64,000 bases of DNA from Paralvinella palmiformis (lineage: Eukaryota; Annelida; Polychaeta; Terebellida; Alvinellidae). Below, piece by piece: positions 27,501 to 37,829 of the stretch; position 1 is the first letter of the stretch, and each line of letters opens with the position of its first letter. Location: contig JAODUP010000065.1 in NCBI GenBank assembly GCA_025642065.1, forward strand, positions 438,501-502,500, given 5' to 3'. The notes beneath the pieces were generated by a model that saw only the letters and a list, made by a program, of their open reading frames with translations, was not told the DNA's origin and made no database searches. Position numbers and translations under genes: made by a program.

Positions 27501-28397
27501 GTTGCTTGTTTTTCATCACTAACTAGAAAAAAGACCACCATTATTTTAGTATTTATTCGGCCAGTGATTCTTTTTGTTTGTCTACAATTCAAGTCGACAG
27601 GTTTTCAAGAAGTCATTATATATCACAGCTTCATGTGCATTCATACTCTAACATATTTTAACCATAGTATTATGCCACACTGTTCATTTCTTGCATAAAT
27701 GTTTTCCAAGACATTAACATAAACCATATTATAATATAACTGGTATTCAAAATTTCCTTTAAAAAATCGTATCTTTCTGTTCAGCCATTATTGATTATTC
27801 ATTTTAAATCTTTTTTATATGTGCTTCTTTATTGTTATTTTTGCTAACATATTAATTGGGACAATTTTTAAGATTGTACATTTTCATTATGGATATTTCA
27901 TAATTATAATATTCTCTTCATAGCACAGTTGATACTGTGGTATCTTGACTACCGTTTTTAGGATTAATTCCCAGATTTATCTAGGTTTTTTCCATCTGGC
28001 AATATATCATATGTGCAGTCCGTTCCAAGACTAAACAAAGTCATCACTAACTTGATAACTTTATTAGTTCAACTTAATTCTGCATTATCATTATTGTCAA
28101 AATCATTTTCATATTAATGCATTCCTACAATGACCCCATCTGCATATTATACCAGTACACACCATCCTCATTTTTACATGTCTTTGTTATAGGCATTGTG
28201 TGCGTGTGTGTGTGTGTGTTGTGTAGTGATTCGCCCCTCATTCAAATCATTGTTTTTTCATAGAACAAATAAATTGCTTTTCCAGAAATTGACTGACTGT
28301 ATGAGTCGGATCAAATTTGCATTAAAACTTTAAAGTTGTTCGGGTAATTAAAAATGTCTGGGTATTTATCCTGCAGGATGTATACACACTAGCCTTG

Positions 28398-28429
<32 letters not shown>

Positions 28430-31400
28430 TGTATGTGATTCAAAATGCAGTCTCAAAACTATCCCTATACCAACTCTGCTACTTGGCATCTCCGTACTCT
28501 TATAGACAATTTTCATCCTCCAGCGCAGTCTCTATATTATTGTCATCTTATTGTTTTAGTTTAACTGCACTGATTGAGGCCATCCATCAGCAGAGTGATG
28601 GCAGTTCATTAGACAAGCCACCTATTGGACCTGCCTCCATGATGCAGTCCGGCGTGTCTCAGGCTCGTGAGTTTGATGACCCACCAGGACTCCACGAAAA
28701 GACGGAATACCTGCTGCGAGAATGGGTCACACTTTATCACTCGCCTGCAGCTGGTAGGGACAGTAGCAAAGCTTTCTGTGCTATTGTTTCACAGGTTCGT
28801 GCAATTAGTTCATGCGTCAATTTTTGTACGTTCTTCTTTATATATATTGCTCTGCGATTTTAGTTTATAATTTGGAGAATTATTTCATTCTTTACATGTG
28901 TTTATATCATAGATGCACCAACAAGGCATCTTAAAGACGGATGACCTGATAACACGATTCTTCCGACTTTGCACCGAGATGTGCGTAGACTTGTGTTACA
29001 GAGCACTGGCCGATCAGAGTCACAGTGCGACGCTGATCAGATCAAAATGCTTTCACACACTTGATGCTTTTGTGCGTCTCATAGCTCTGCTGGTAAAACA
29101 CTCCGGTGACAGTACAAACACAGTAACCAAGATCAACCTACTCAACAAGGTTAGTCTCACACATACACACACACTCACTCTCTCCCTTGTGCTCTATTTG
29201 TCTGTCTGTGTGTGTGTGTGAATTAACTTTGGATTAGAATAACATTGTAGTGTAGGGCAGTGATCTTTAAATTTAAAGTAAGTGCTATATATCTTTCAAC
29301 TTTTTCTAAATTAAATATAAGCACAGAAAGTTTTACCTTTGGTGTTCGTGCACTGACGTGTTTTTGCAAAAACAGATAATGCATTTCCGGACAAAACATT
29401 CATTCACCGCAAATCTTTTATGTACAGATTATTTATCGGTTTTGATCCAGAATTGTTTTAGTATATATGACTCGTATCTGGTCAAAGTAAAACAAAAGCA
29501 GAAATGTTACCTGTTTCTTCATCCATTTTACATTTATTAAAATGTTTATTTTTAATATGCATTTGCTGACTTTATGAGATCATTGTAAATCGAGGTTATT
29601 GATATCACACCCACAAGCTACATTTAGATAATAGAGTACATTTTATTGATGTTGAATATAGGTCAATAATTTGGGAGACATTTTGTAAATGAATTTCCTT
29701 GGTGTGTCATATGTCTCCACTTGAAACTTAATAAGATTTCATGTTAAAATAAACACCTTACATTCATTTATTAGCCGAATGCGTATTTGCTCCCCATTAG
29801 CTGTTTAATAATTTTAATAGAGTTATTTGACCAACTGATAATTCACTAGTGTTTTCAGGCTGATTTCACAGACCCCCTTTTTGATTGTTGTACGTTATGT
29901 AGCAGCCTTGTTTGTTACAGGTGTTGGGCATCGTTGCCGGAGTACTGCTGCAGGATCACGAAGTGCGACACACAGAATTCCACCAGCTGCCCTTCCATCG
30001 CATCTTCATCATGCTCTTTATCGAACTAAATGCACCAGAGCACATCTTGGAGAGTATCAACTACCAAGTACTGACAGCTTTCTGGTTAGTGTCTTCACCG
30101 TTACTGCTGAGCCAGTATTCAGATCAAATAATAATTGTTATAAATCCGAGGTAATATGTAACGGAATCAAAGTAGTCGGCATTTAAAACTTCCTTGAAAT
30201 GATAAAAAAATGATATTATTTACAACAACAGAAATTGAATAGTGAAATAATGTTGTTTTGTTCTTGTTTATAAGTCCATAAAGTAGAGCTAACTACACTT
30301 CGGTTCAGATTAGCAGATCAGCCATTTAAGTTTGATTTAGGTTCTGGCTATAGCTGTTAAATAAATATGTGTGTGTGTGTGTGCGTGCATCTATAATTTT
30401 AATATATTTGGGAATGTGAGGTAACCACCACAGTAATTATAGTGCTGGTTTGTGATCTGATAATCTTCCATTTTAAATACTACCATAGAACAACTCATTT
30501 ACATAGCCAAATATTGTTGATTTCAGTCACACGTTCCACATTTTACGACCTGCCAAAGCCCCAGGATTTGCGTACGCATGGCTAGAGCTGGTGTCTCACC
30601 GAGTGTTTATCGGCAGAATGTTAGCGATCACGCCCCAGCAGAGAGTAAGTAAAACATGTTACTGACAGAATAAGGACTATTGTTCCAACTTCGTTATGTC
30701 AAACATCTTAATCATGTAGTTTTGGATGAATTTCTTTTTCTTAACCAGTAATTCTTTGAGGCAGCCAGATTCTTTAATGAACAGTTTGAGTTATATACTT
30801 TTAAACGGTGCCACATACTTTTTCTTTATTGTATACAGCAATGGGCAAGCGTCATTGTAAGTCCTGAAAAGCAGAGTAATCAATCTACATAGGCATAAAG
30901 TCTACATAGACCTAAAGTCCTCTGTTGCTCTTAATGCTTTTGAAGTCATTGTGTCAGGGATGGATAGGTGAAATTTATATTTTATTGGTTGTTTTGTTGT
31001 GTATTATTTTTGAAGCCTTTCTAACTTTGCAGGGATGGAAAATGTATGCCAACCTACTTATTGACTTGTTTAGATTTTTGGCACCATTCTTGAGAAATGC
31101 CGAGCTAACAAAACCAACACAGCTGCTATACAAGGTAACATCTGTGTGTCTCTGTGTGTGGTATGTCTGGTCGTTTTTTGGGCTTGATCGTATTTTCACG
31201 GTAATTATGTAAAAAAGCGGATCAAGTCATCACTATTTTGTTGTCTTCTGAACAGGGAACACTGCGTGTTCTGCTTGTACTGCTGCACGATTTTCCGGAA
31301 TTCCTCTGCGACTATTACTATACATTCTGCGATGTGATTCCGCCTAACTGTATCCAAATGCGCAACCTGATCTTGAGTACCTTCCCGCGTAACATGCGTC

Positions 31401-33469
31401 TCCCAGATCCCTTCACACCAAACCTGAAGGTTGACCTACTGCCGGAGATCTCGCACACACCAAGGATCGTGACCAACATCACACCGCAGATCCAGGCTGC
31501 CTTCAAGAAGGTAAGAAGTCATGTGCTTTAAGATGTTGATGTGTACGATACATAAATTATGTAATTATGTCAATTCTATAATCGGTCAGCATGTCCGTTT
31601 GATAAAAAGATTAAATTTCTGTTTAAATGTTTCTTTTTGTTATCTTGTATTCCAGATTTTAATCAAAGTTGATAATAATAAACACAATTGCCACTTGATA
31701 CAACAACTTTCCATTGAAAAATTTAAACGTGCTGTTATTAGCAGCTATATTTATTACAGACTAATATTAATGGATGTTATGTCATCAAGCTTTTGTGATT
31801 GTAATGGAACTGTTCTTGATTAGTATCATATATAACTGCCTATTTCATAATTCGTATTAAAAGAAGGTGTAAATTTGGTTCACCGGATTACTGAAGCCTT
31901 TCATCAATCGTAATTTGTAGGATCTGGATTCTTATCTGAAGAGTCGTGCACGTGTGACATTCCTGTCGGAGCTGCGTAGTAAGCTGCAAATATCCACTGA
32001 ACCGGGAGCGCGTTATAACATTCCACTGATTAATGCCCTGGTGTTGTATGTTGGCACCGAGGCCATCAACTACATACATCAGAAAGGATTGACGCCAAGT
32101 ATGAGTACAATAGCCCATTCATCACATATGGATATCTTTCAGAACCTGGCAGTTGACCTTGATACTGAAGGTACGTGGAAGTTATTGGTCAACTATCGAG
32201 GAGAGCTTGTCATTGCTACTGCTGTTGTTTTAGTAGAATTTTATCCGCAATTTATTTCTGTGATATTTCAAGCTGTTTGACTATTGACCATGGCTTATGT
32301 AGGCTGTGTTATTTTGTGTTTATATGGCCAGCTAAACGATTTCGCATGTTTAAATCTGTTGTTGTAAATTTGCGCATTATTTTCGTAAAGTACTGACGCA
32401 CGTTTCCCTACTTCATGACAGGTCGTTATTTGTTTCTCAATGCCATTGCAAACCAACTACGTTACCCGAACAGTCACACGCACTACTTCAGCTGTACCCT
32501 ACTTTACCTGTTTGCGGAAGCGAACTCTGAAGCTATCCAGGAGCAGATTACTAGGTACGTGAAATTATCTGACTAACCGTCGTCTTGGTGCCGTAATTAT
32601 TATTCTTGTACAGTTTTATTTTTTTAATGGTTTGTTTTCTGTATGGATAACATTTTGTTCTTTGTCTCTTGGTTTACTGACCTATTAACAGTACGGGATC
32701 ATTCCTCAGCTATATCATATAGCTGGTGGCATGGCTAAACAACTCATTCACTCTTTAATTCAGAATGGTACTTTCAATAAACATATTTTGAATGTTAATC
32801 ACTGTCTTGTATGTGTGTTCTTTAAATCCTGGACTGTATCGAATTTCACAGTTTAAATTCTTGGTTTAGAAGTGTCCCAGAAAGTGGCAGTAACTCGTTT
32901 TGTTCTGGTAGAGCTTCAATATTGAATACGATTTTTTTTATTGAACGATAACCTACTCATTAGTTGTCGCTGTAGCAACTATGAAATGATGAGCTAGAAT
33001 ATTGTATAGATGTCAGCTGAGCTTTGTAAAAATGTTGCATTGACTGATTGATGTTATTTTATTACCCACAGGGTTTTGCTTGAACGTCTGATCGTAAACA
33101 GGCCACATCCATGGGGATTGCTAGTCACCTTCATAGAACTAATAAAAAATCCACAGTTCAAGTTCTGGAATCATGAATTTGTGCGATGTGCACCAGAAAT
33201 AGAGAAGTAGGGCTATTGATTGATTGATTAATTGTTTGAGTGGGTGTGTGTGAAGATGTATGACAAATTATTATGCCCGCTTTTAATTGTTTTACATCAT
33301 GAAAATTAAAATATTAACACAAAATAATGTCTGTAGTATTGTTTTTCCTGGTTTTTAATCTTTTCCATGCCATGGTTCCAGGTTGTTCGAGTCAGTCGCT
33401 AGGTCGTGTAGTCAACACAAACAGCCAGGCGGTGTTAGAGAGGCTGAGAGTTGGACGGAGAAGTCATAA
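4616..33469 (+). CDS. CNOT1: CCR4-NOT transcription complex subunit 1 (CNOT1), 45 coding exons
   Basis: CNOT1 is the large scaffold of the CCR4-NOT complex, which removes mRNA poly(A) tails and represses translation. Coding exons: 4616-4717, 6663-6770, 6892-6990, 7145-7325, 8224-8367, 8493-8605, 8943-8998, 9861-9987, 10345-10455, 10881-11048, 11364-11491, 11735-11864, 12009-12116, 12545-12664, 12805-12927, 13347-13499, 13802-13985, 14681-14886, 15010-15249, 16165-16438, 16951-17140, 17521-17799, 18073-18216, 18553-18732, 19045-19161, 19408-19518, 19633-19767, 20517-20810, 21203-21343, 22487-22637, 23479-23619, 24364-24468, 24585-24707, 26331-26662, 26858-27133, 28560-28794, 28913-29149, 29921-30084, 30527-30644, 31033-31134, 31256-31510, 31921-32170, 32422-32554, 33072-33206, 33382-33469. 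The start [15 protein letters not shown] matches family N-termini, with A at -3. Length is about 2435 aa against 2376 in human. Every junction is GT..AG with matching phase except after single extra bases in exons 16, 18 and 30. Identity of the gene is certain; the integrity of this copy is not. Confidence 0.97.
5266..5391. repeat. Intronic repeat sharing a 'GGTCCTGGAAATG' core
   Basis: The sequence opens CAGGGTTCCCAC and contains TTCCAGGTCCTGGAAATGT. The same opening and core occur at 22675-22850, and related cores at about 15470-15560 and 15785-15840 (ending GGGAACC). The CAGGGTTCCCA start resembles hAT-type terminal repeats, but I could not define both ends or a target duplication. Confidence 0.45.
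13347..13362 (+). other. CNOT1: CNOT1 exon 16 frame break and alternative acceptor
   Basis: Starting exon 16 at 13347 gives EPF then leaves the conserved frame because TTT at 13353-13355 holds one base more than needed (GAA CCA TTC ATA CAG would give EPFIQ). The shifted frame meets a stop at 13916-13918 in exon 17. A second AG at 13361-13362 would start the exon at 13363, restoring the frame at the cost of five residues. Confidence 0.8.
14010..14310. mobile_element. hAT-like MITE with 8-bp target duplication
   Basis: A 301-bp element in the intron between CNOT1 exons 17 and 18. Its ends are inverted repeats: CAGACGTGGGGTCAATTC on the left, and a right end whose reverse complement reads CAGACATTGGGGTCAATTC. 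It is flanked by perfect copies of TTACATAT (14002-14009 and 14311-14318). An 8-bp duplication with CAG-starting ends is the hallmark of hAT transposons. There is no transposase ORF, so it is non-autonomous. Confidence 0.85.
14884..15010 (+). other. CNOT1: CNOT1 exon 18/19 phase mismatch
   Basis: Exon 18 ends TCA GG at 14886 before GTAAGT (phase 2), but exon 19, starting at 15010, must be entered in phase 1 to read [10 protein letters not shown]. As written, the join reads into TGA at 15029-15031. Removing one G from GGG (14885-14887) gives the perfect donor CAG|GTAAGT and the right phase. Confidence 0.75.
16165..17140 (+). other. CNOT1: CNOT1 exons 20-21: tristetraprolin-binding helical domain
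   Basis: Residues about 867-1021. Starts with [20 protein letters not shown] and includes [38 protein letters not shown] and [12 protein letters not shown]. In human this MIF4G-like domain binds the C-terminal motif of TTP and related mRNA-decay adaptors. It is the best conserved segment of the centre of the protein, and its splice phases are clean. Confidence 0.9.
17430..17505 (+). repeat. SINE tail remnant before exon 22
   Basis: Contains 'ttttagcctacaatgtg' and 'acaagtggccccc', matching the 3' body of the SINE copies at 20084-20283, 34420-34500 and 45989-46178. Decayed and 5' truncated. Confidence 0.5.
17521..17799 (+). other. CNOT1: CNOT1 exon 22: Pro/Ala/Thr-rich linker
   Basis: Begins [17 protein letters not shown], the conserved end of the preceding domain, then turns into a low-complexity Pro/Ala/Thr/Ser stretch (residues about 1022-1114). 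It is a disordered connector to the CAF1-binding MIF4G domain. A decayed SINE tail (about 17430-17505) lies directly in front of its acceptor. Confidence 0.85.
18073..19767 (+). other. CNOT1: CNOT1 exons 23-27: MIF4G domain (CAF1/CNOT7-8 and DDX6 binding)
   Basis: Residues about 1115-1343. Contains [45 protein letters not shown] in the intron-read form at the exon 25 edge, [36 protein letters not shown] and [14 protein letters not shown]. In human and yeast this domain holds the CAF1 deadenylase and contacts the helicase DDX6. Five exons with in-phase (phase 0) boundaries throughout. Confidence 0.92.
20084..20283 (+). repeat. tRNA-derived SINE copy, decayed
   Basis: Lies in the intron between CNOT1 exons 27 and 28. 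It has a tRNA-like head ('ggcctaactggtagcccggttgg' region with a weak B-box, TATTCAAACCCC) and the body 'ttacctttggaggtcgctca' followed by 'aaaagtggccgtgaaac'. The same body is found at 34420-34500 and 45989-46178, so this is one dispersed family. Confidence 0.7.
22487..22507 (+). other. CNOT1: CNOT1 exon 30 frame break with immediate stop
   Basis: Exon 30 begins D-F-A-L-D as in human, then CCC at 22502-22504 is followed by TGA at 22505-22507. With CC instead of CCC the text reads D-P-E-E-A-R-M-R and the rest of the exon stays in the conserved frame through the phase-0 donor at 22638. The exon is 151 bp, one more than a multiple of three, between two phase-0 boundaries. Confidence 0.85.
22675..22850. 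repeat. Second copy of the GGTCCTGGAAATG intronic repeat
   Basis: Begins CAGGGTTCCCAGATG just after exon 30 of CNOT1 and shares the fused core, plus 'cacttagaacaaaaaact' and 'ctgtagaagaaaact' with the copy near 15480-15590. Boundaries are approximate. Confidence 0.5.
26331..28794 (+). other. CNOT1: CNOT1 exons 34-36: connector region
   Basis: Residues about 1662-1942. Recognisable strings are [77 protein letters not shown] and [14 protein letters not shown] sequence. This is the helical connector between the CNOT9-binding and Not1 C-terminal domains. Exon 35 ends at a GTGTGT donor (27134), and the codon GG|T joins it correctly to exon 36. Confidence 0.88.
28913..33469 (+). other. CNOT1: CNOT1 exons 37-45: Not1 C-terminal domain (CNOT2-CNOT3 binding)
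   Basis: Residues about 1943-2435. Highly conserved: [136 protein letters not shown] and CAPEIEKLFESVA. This is the Not1 superfamily homology domain that anchors the CNOT2-CNOT3 module. No frame problem is present. After LFESVAR the final 22 residues are unlike the human tail. Confidence 0.95.
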
Positions 33470-33807
33470 TGCAACTGTTCCTTTATTATGATATCCGCCA
33501 ATATACTTGATCAAATTATCCAATAATGTAAACATCTCGTTGCTGTTTACTTGCCGCTGAATAACGGAATCGGTTTATATATGGAAAGTTGTAATTTGGT
33601 CTTGCTCTCCTAAATCAAAAAGTAGATGTTTGCTTCATTTATTATACACAGGCGATGCCATGCGTTGCTTCAAAGTGTAATTTATATTAATCTACAAATA
33701 GAGATATCTGTTTGTGTGATAATTGCTGCAGAATTTTGTGAGCATTATTCTGTAGAAAGATACTGTATTTCCGTTGTGACTAATTTCTGCTCGGTGCCGT
33801 AATGTCA

Positions 33808-33848
<41 letters not shown>

Positions 33849-34270
33849 AAATTGTGATAAGTTTGGAAGGAAATGGTGTGTGTATTTTGATGTTTTGAAT
33901 TATGTTCATATGCGGTACTTTTTGATGGTTTATAGTTGTAATTATAATTAAGATTGTTTTATACATAGCGATACATTTGTCTATGTTCCAACTATTGAAA
34001 TGGTATTTCAGTTTAATATCGTATACTTCCCACATCAATTGAGGAAGCCTAAATAAAAAAGACCCGAGTAATTCGGTTAAATCTGACGATGTTATTGAGG
34101 TGTAATTTAGCCAGATTTTATCTACATTTATTAAATGTTTTATGCTAAGCTGGTGTATTTGTGTTCTGTATAGGCTTCCAGTTTTGTAGCATTTCCGTAA
34201 TTAATCAGTTGTTATTATACGTATGTCTGTGTGTATATATGTAATAAAGGTTTATAATGGCATCGAATAG
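33470..34270 (+). terminator. CNOT1: CNOT1 3' UTR and poly(A) signals
   Basis: After the stop at 33467-33469 the UTR is AT-rich with a (TA)n tract at about 33814-33846. Canonical AATAAA hexamers lie at 34052-34057 and 34243-34248. The second is followed within about 20 bp by TTTG/TTTTC-rich sequence and is the likelier end. Two signals suggest two 3' UTR lengths. Confidence 0.7.
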
Positions 34271-34732
34271 TTTGTTTTCATTATTTTGACTTCATCCTGA
34301 TAATGTTGTACTTCATTGACCTACCTGTTGTACTTCATTGACCTACCTGTTGTTTTATCATATCGGTATACCTGGGTGCTAATGTGGTACCATAGTAGTA
34401 TATTTCTATGTTAGTGTATCATCCCATTTCATTACCTTTGGAGGTCATTTAGCCCACCATGTGCACAAAAGTGGCCATAAAACATCAATCATCGTCATCA
34501 CAGCTAATGAATTTTTAGTATATTATTTATTATCAATGTCTCGCTCTGTAATCCTTACTTTACTGATGACCGTTACACGGGGAAATGAAAGGGTGTGTAA
34601 CATACAAATTTAAGTAATGATAAAAGATCCTTTTGGTCATTGGATATTTCTTGCTCATCACTCATAAATACGCTTATCGTAGGAATGCCCGAACCCTATA
34701 CCAATGGGATATCATGATAACACGATTACGTT
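34271..34732. repeat. SINE 3' body and a 25-bp tandem duplication
   Basis: At about 34307-34353 a 25-bp unit (ttgtacttcattgacctacc type) is present twice in tandem. At 34420-34500 the SINE body recurs ('ttacctttggaggtcattta', 'aaaagtggccataaaac') without its tRNA head. No gene is seen here. Confidence 0.65.
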
Positions 34733-36831
34733 ATGATGCCACTTCGATCATATATTATTGTACTATTTTTACTCTGTAACTACACTTCGTCAGTGTTAAC
34801 CCTGCCGATGTTGTCAAATAATAAATTTGCATTCTGTCTGGAACACTCTCCTAATAGACCTTCCCAGCTAATTTTCGCGTGCTTTTACAATTCGAGTCAC
34901 CGCCGGGTACATTCCAGAACAGCGGAGGCGGGGCTTCATGGTTTTCAATGTAGGCCAGATTCTTGTTCTGAACATCTCGGTTTGAACAACGATCTACTGC
35001 GTAATACAATTGGAATTCAGATAGGAAAATACCTCTAGTGATAGAATAGTTTCTTGTTGTTCAGAATATTCCATTATTAAATGTTATTGTCAACAAAGTG
35101 AAAAAAATAGTAAATATTTCTTTAGCAAAGTCTGCTAGTATCGGTTATCGCTTTAAAATTAAAATGGAGACAGACGGGGTTTGTTTACATTTTAAAATCA
35201 CCTCGTGGTTAAATTTCACTATTTAGTTCACGAAGACCTTCTTGTTCGCCTTTTGGGAATGTGTTGGAATTTTATATTTGCCATGACATCACCAAAGAGA
35301 CACTACAATTATTGACGAGATAAGTCCCTGTTCGTAAAAAGAGGTTTGATTCTGACTAAAATTAGAATCCCTTTTTTCTTCCAAATGGTTTGCTGCACTC
35401 ATTTCAACACTAAAATTCAGATCTCTTAACGTTCAAAGGGCTTCCCAATCGAGACAGGAATAAGACATTATCAGTTCGAGATTGTTATGTTGAAATGCGT
35501 GTAGCAAACCAGATGCGGCTCTTGGCGCAATAAATGTGCGTTTGGTTCAGGTATATAAATGACATCTAACGTACTGAATCGAATGCGGCCTGGACCTCTT
35601 TAACAGTTCGGCTGTTATCCCAAATGAAACGGGTCCGATTGAGATGTGGATACGATGTGTTGATTACAGTTTAATTTTATGGCCATTACGGTGTAAGATT
35701 TTGACACCGTCAAGTGTGCTGAATGTTTTACTCAATATCTATCTCCCAGTTCGATGTTTAGTGTCATTATTGTGTGATAGATCAAAGAACCGGAGACTGG
35801 AGGATATCACTGTCAAAGGAGTAAACAATAATGCTGTCATCGATAGTAGGAGGAGTTTTTCAGGCAACTGGCAAAGTTTTCTCCACCGAATATGTCGTCT
35901 GTTATATATTCTAAATTTATTTAGAATTAGTTCCCGTGTTGAAGCTGTAAATTACAGAGCATATGTGTCTCCCTCATTTGAGGTAGGTAAGCCATTTCGA
36001 CTATTATTATAGATATATCATATGTGTGCAGATGCCATCGTACAACGTACGTAAATCTTGCAGATCCTTTAACGCGTTTGTTACACACTGGGGAGGGCGA
36101 GAGCACATACGTAAGTCTAAATAGCCGAACCGAAACATCCGTAACTGCGGATGTTGTGAGAATGTAATTTAGATTGTTTTTTCAAACAGATTTCGGTTAG
36201 CACATATACAATATCATTATGATTATAAACACAAGAAATTGATTTATCTTTTCAAGTCCCTTCTATTTGTTATTATTTTAAACAGCTTCACCATAATATA
36301 ATTAATTTTACGGCTTATAACTTAGCAATATTATGGAATTATAATAACTAAACCACAAGGACAATCATAGGCTTATATTGTTAAGTTGTGCTTAAATTTT
36401 AAAATTGTAGAATGGAACATTATTTTGCTCGACGGTGTATTCCTAATTGTATTTCAGTGTCACATGATCAAACGCAGACGGCCAAGATGGCCAACCGATG
36501 TTTGTGTTGTTGAGTTATTACCTATTGAATTCTCCTTTATTAGTGTTACCAAAATGTCCCGCTGAATCAATTTAGGATAGGTAGCGGTCAAGTTCTCCTC
36601 GGGCACCAGAGAGCGGTATTCAAGCTAGATTACGGTTAAAATTAATTGGTATCTTACCGTATGACGGCTATCGCCTAAATCCTGTCATCATAACGGTATC
36701 ATTTTCACTAAAAGGTAACTGTTTGATCTGGAAGGCGAAATAAAAGTTGAAGAAAGTGGGATGGCAACAACATTATTATAACACAAACCCTATAATTCGT
36801 CAGAATAAAAAAAACTTATTACTCTGGTGGG
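34733..36831. other. Stretch without a supported gene
   Basis: Two open stretches (34733-35038 and 35644-36012, + strand) exist. The first begins with a hydrophobic, signal-peptide-like run, but neither has splice, repeat or homology support that I can see. The rest is AT-rich unique-looking sequence. Confidence 0.4.
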
Positions 36832-36838
36832 AAAAAAA
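36832..36838 (-). terminator. RNA polymerase III terminator of tRNA-Pro
   Basis: A run of seven A on the + strand (seven T in the transcript sense) begins two bases after the tRNA 3' end, a standard Pol III stop. Confidence 0.9.
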
Positions 36839-36840
36839 TC

Positions 36841-36912
36841 GGGCTCGTCCGGGATTTGAACCCGGGACCTCTCGCACCCTAAGCGAGAATCATACCCCTA
36901 GACCAACGAGCC
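36841..36912 (-). tRNA. tRNA-Pro (anticodon AGG)
   Basis: Read on the minus strand, the 72 bases run from GGCTCGT at 36912 to the pairing end ACGAGCC at 36842-36848, with discriminator base C at 36841. The D arm is GTCTAGGGGTATGAT and the anticodon stem-loop is CTCGC-TTAGGGT-GCGAG, with AGG at 36880-36878. The T arm is CCCGG-GTTCAAAT-CCCGG, which is also the B box. All four stems pair. It delivers proline to CCU (and CCC by inosine) codons. No intron and no encoded CCA, as expected for a eukaryotic nuclear gene. This looks functional and is the only tRNA gene seen in the window. Confidence 0.96.
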
Positions 36913-37470
36913 ATGGTAAAAGAAAGGCATAAAGAATTACCGAGTGAGAAAACTGACGCGTCGCCTTTTACTTTCGTTCATAAATATGTTAAAATCGTAT
37001 TTTTTCATGACGTAACACATGATCGTATATTGGACCACCTAATATAAGAATGTTAATTTGTTAGTTATTGATAATTAATAGATCTATTGCATTTCGTCCC
37101 TTCTATTTTTTAAATTATATTAAACAGCTTCACCAGACAGGCCTCCGCTCGGTGACCACATCTGCACATTTTTTTACACAGACACACACACACACACACA
37201 TAAATCCCCCCCCCCCCATAGGCATAGGCCATAAACACTGTTCCAGTTCACTGCCTGAGTTACTCTCTACAGAATAATATAATATGTTACCTGTGTGTGT
37301 GTGTGTTTGTGTGTGTTTACCAGCTGCCAAAAAATACTAAAATAGGAACATGCCATATATTGTAAATTCTAAATTTATTTAGAATAGACCGATTCAATTA
37401 TCCCTGCTGACTCATTTAGACTACCACGTGACCATAAAACATCAATTATACAAATAAACATCATATTGGA

Positions 37471-37640
37471 TTTCATCCATTTTACTATTACAGAAGTGTA
37501 ATTCCTTTCATCCATTTTACTATTACAGAAGTGTAATTCCTTTCGTCCATTTTACTATTACAGAAGAGTAGGCCCTAATGCCTTTCATCCATTATACTCT
37601 TACACAAAGCTAATTCCTTTTCATCCATTTAAAAAAATCT
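37471..37640. repeat. 35-bp tandem repeat
   Basis: The unit starting TTTCATCCATTTTACTATTA occurs at 37471, 37506 and 37541 (the third with one change), followed by two decayed copies to about 37640. A short local minisatellite. Confidence 0.85.
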
Positions 37641-37829
37641 AGTTATATATTCTAATGTTAAAAACAGTGAACCTTCTACTAAAACGTGGAACTAGAAAGC
37701 CACAAGCTAATACAATGGAGATGTGAATTTCATTTAAAGCCAACACAATGTATTTTTGGATGTTCAATCAACTGTGTTCAGTCACATATATATTGTCGAG
37801 GACACATATATATTGATTTCGAGGACAGC

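Noticed and set aside
34733..35038. 101-codon + strand ORF with a signal-peptide-like start
   Set aside because: No recognisable family, cysteine pattern, splice signals or poly(A) support. Chance ORFs of this size are expected in 64 kb.
36747..36932. Small + strand ORF over the tRNA gene
   Set aside because: It is antisense to the intact tRNA-Pro and has no independent support.
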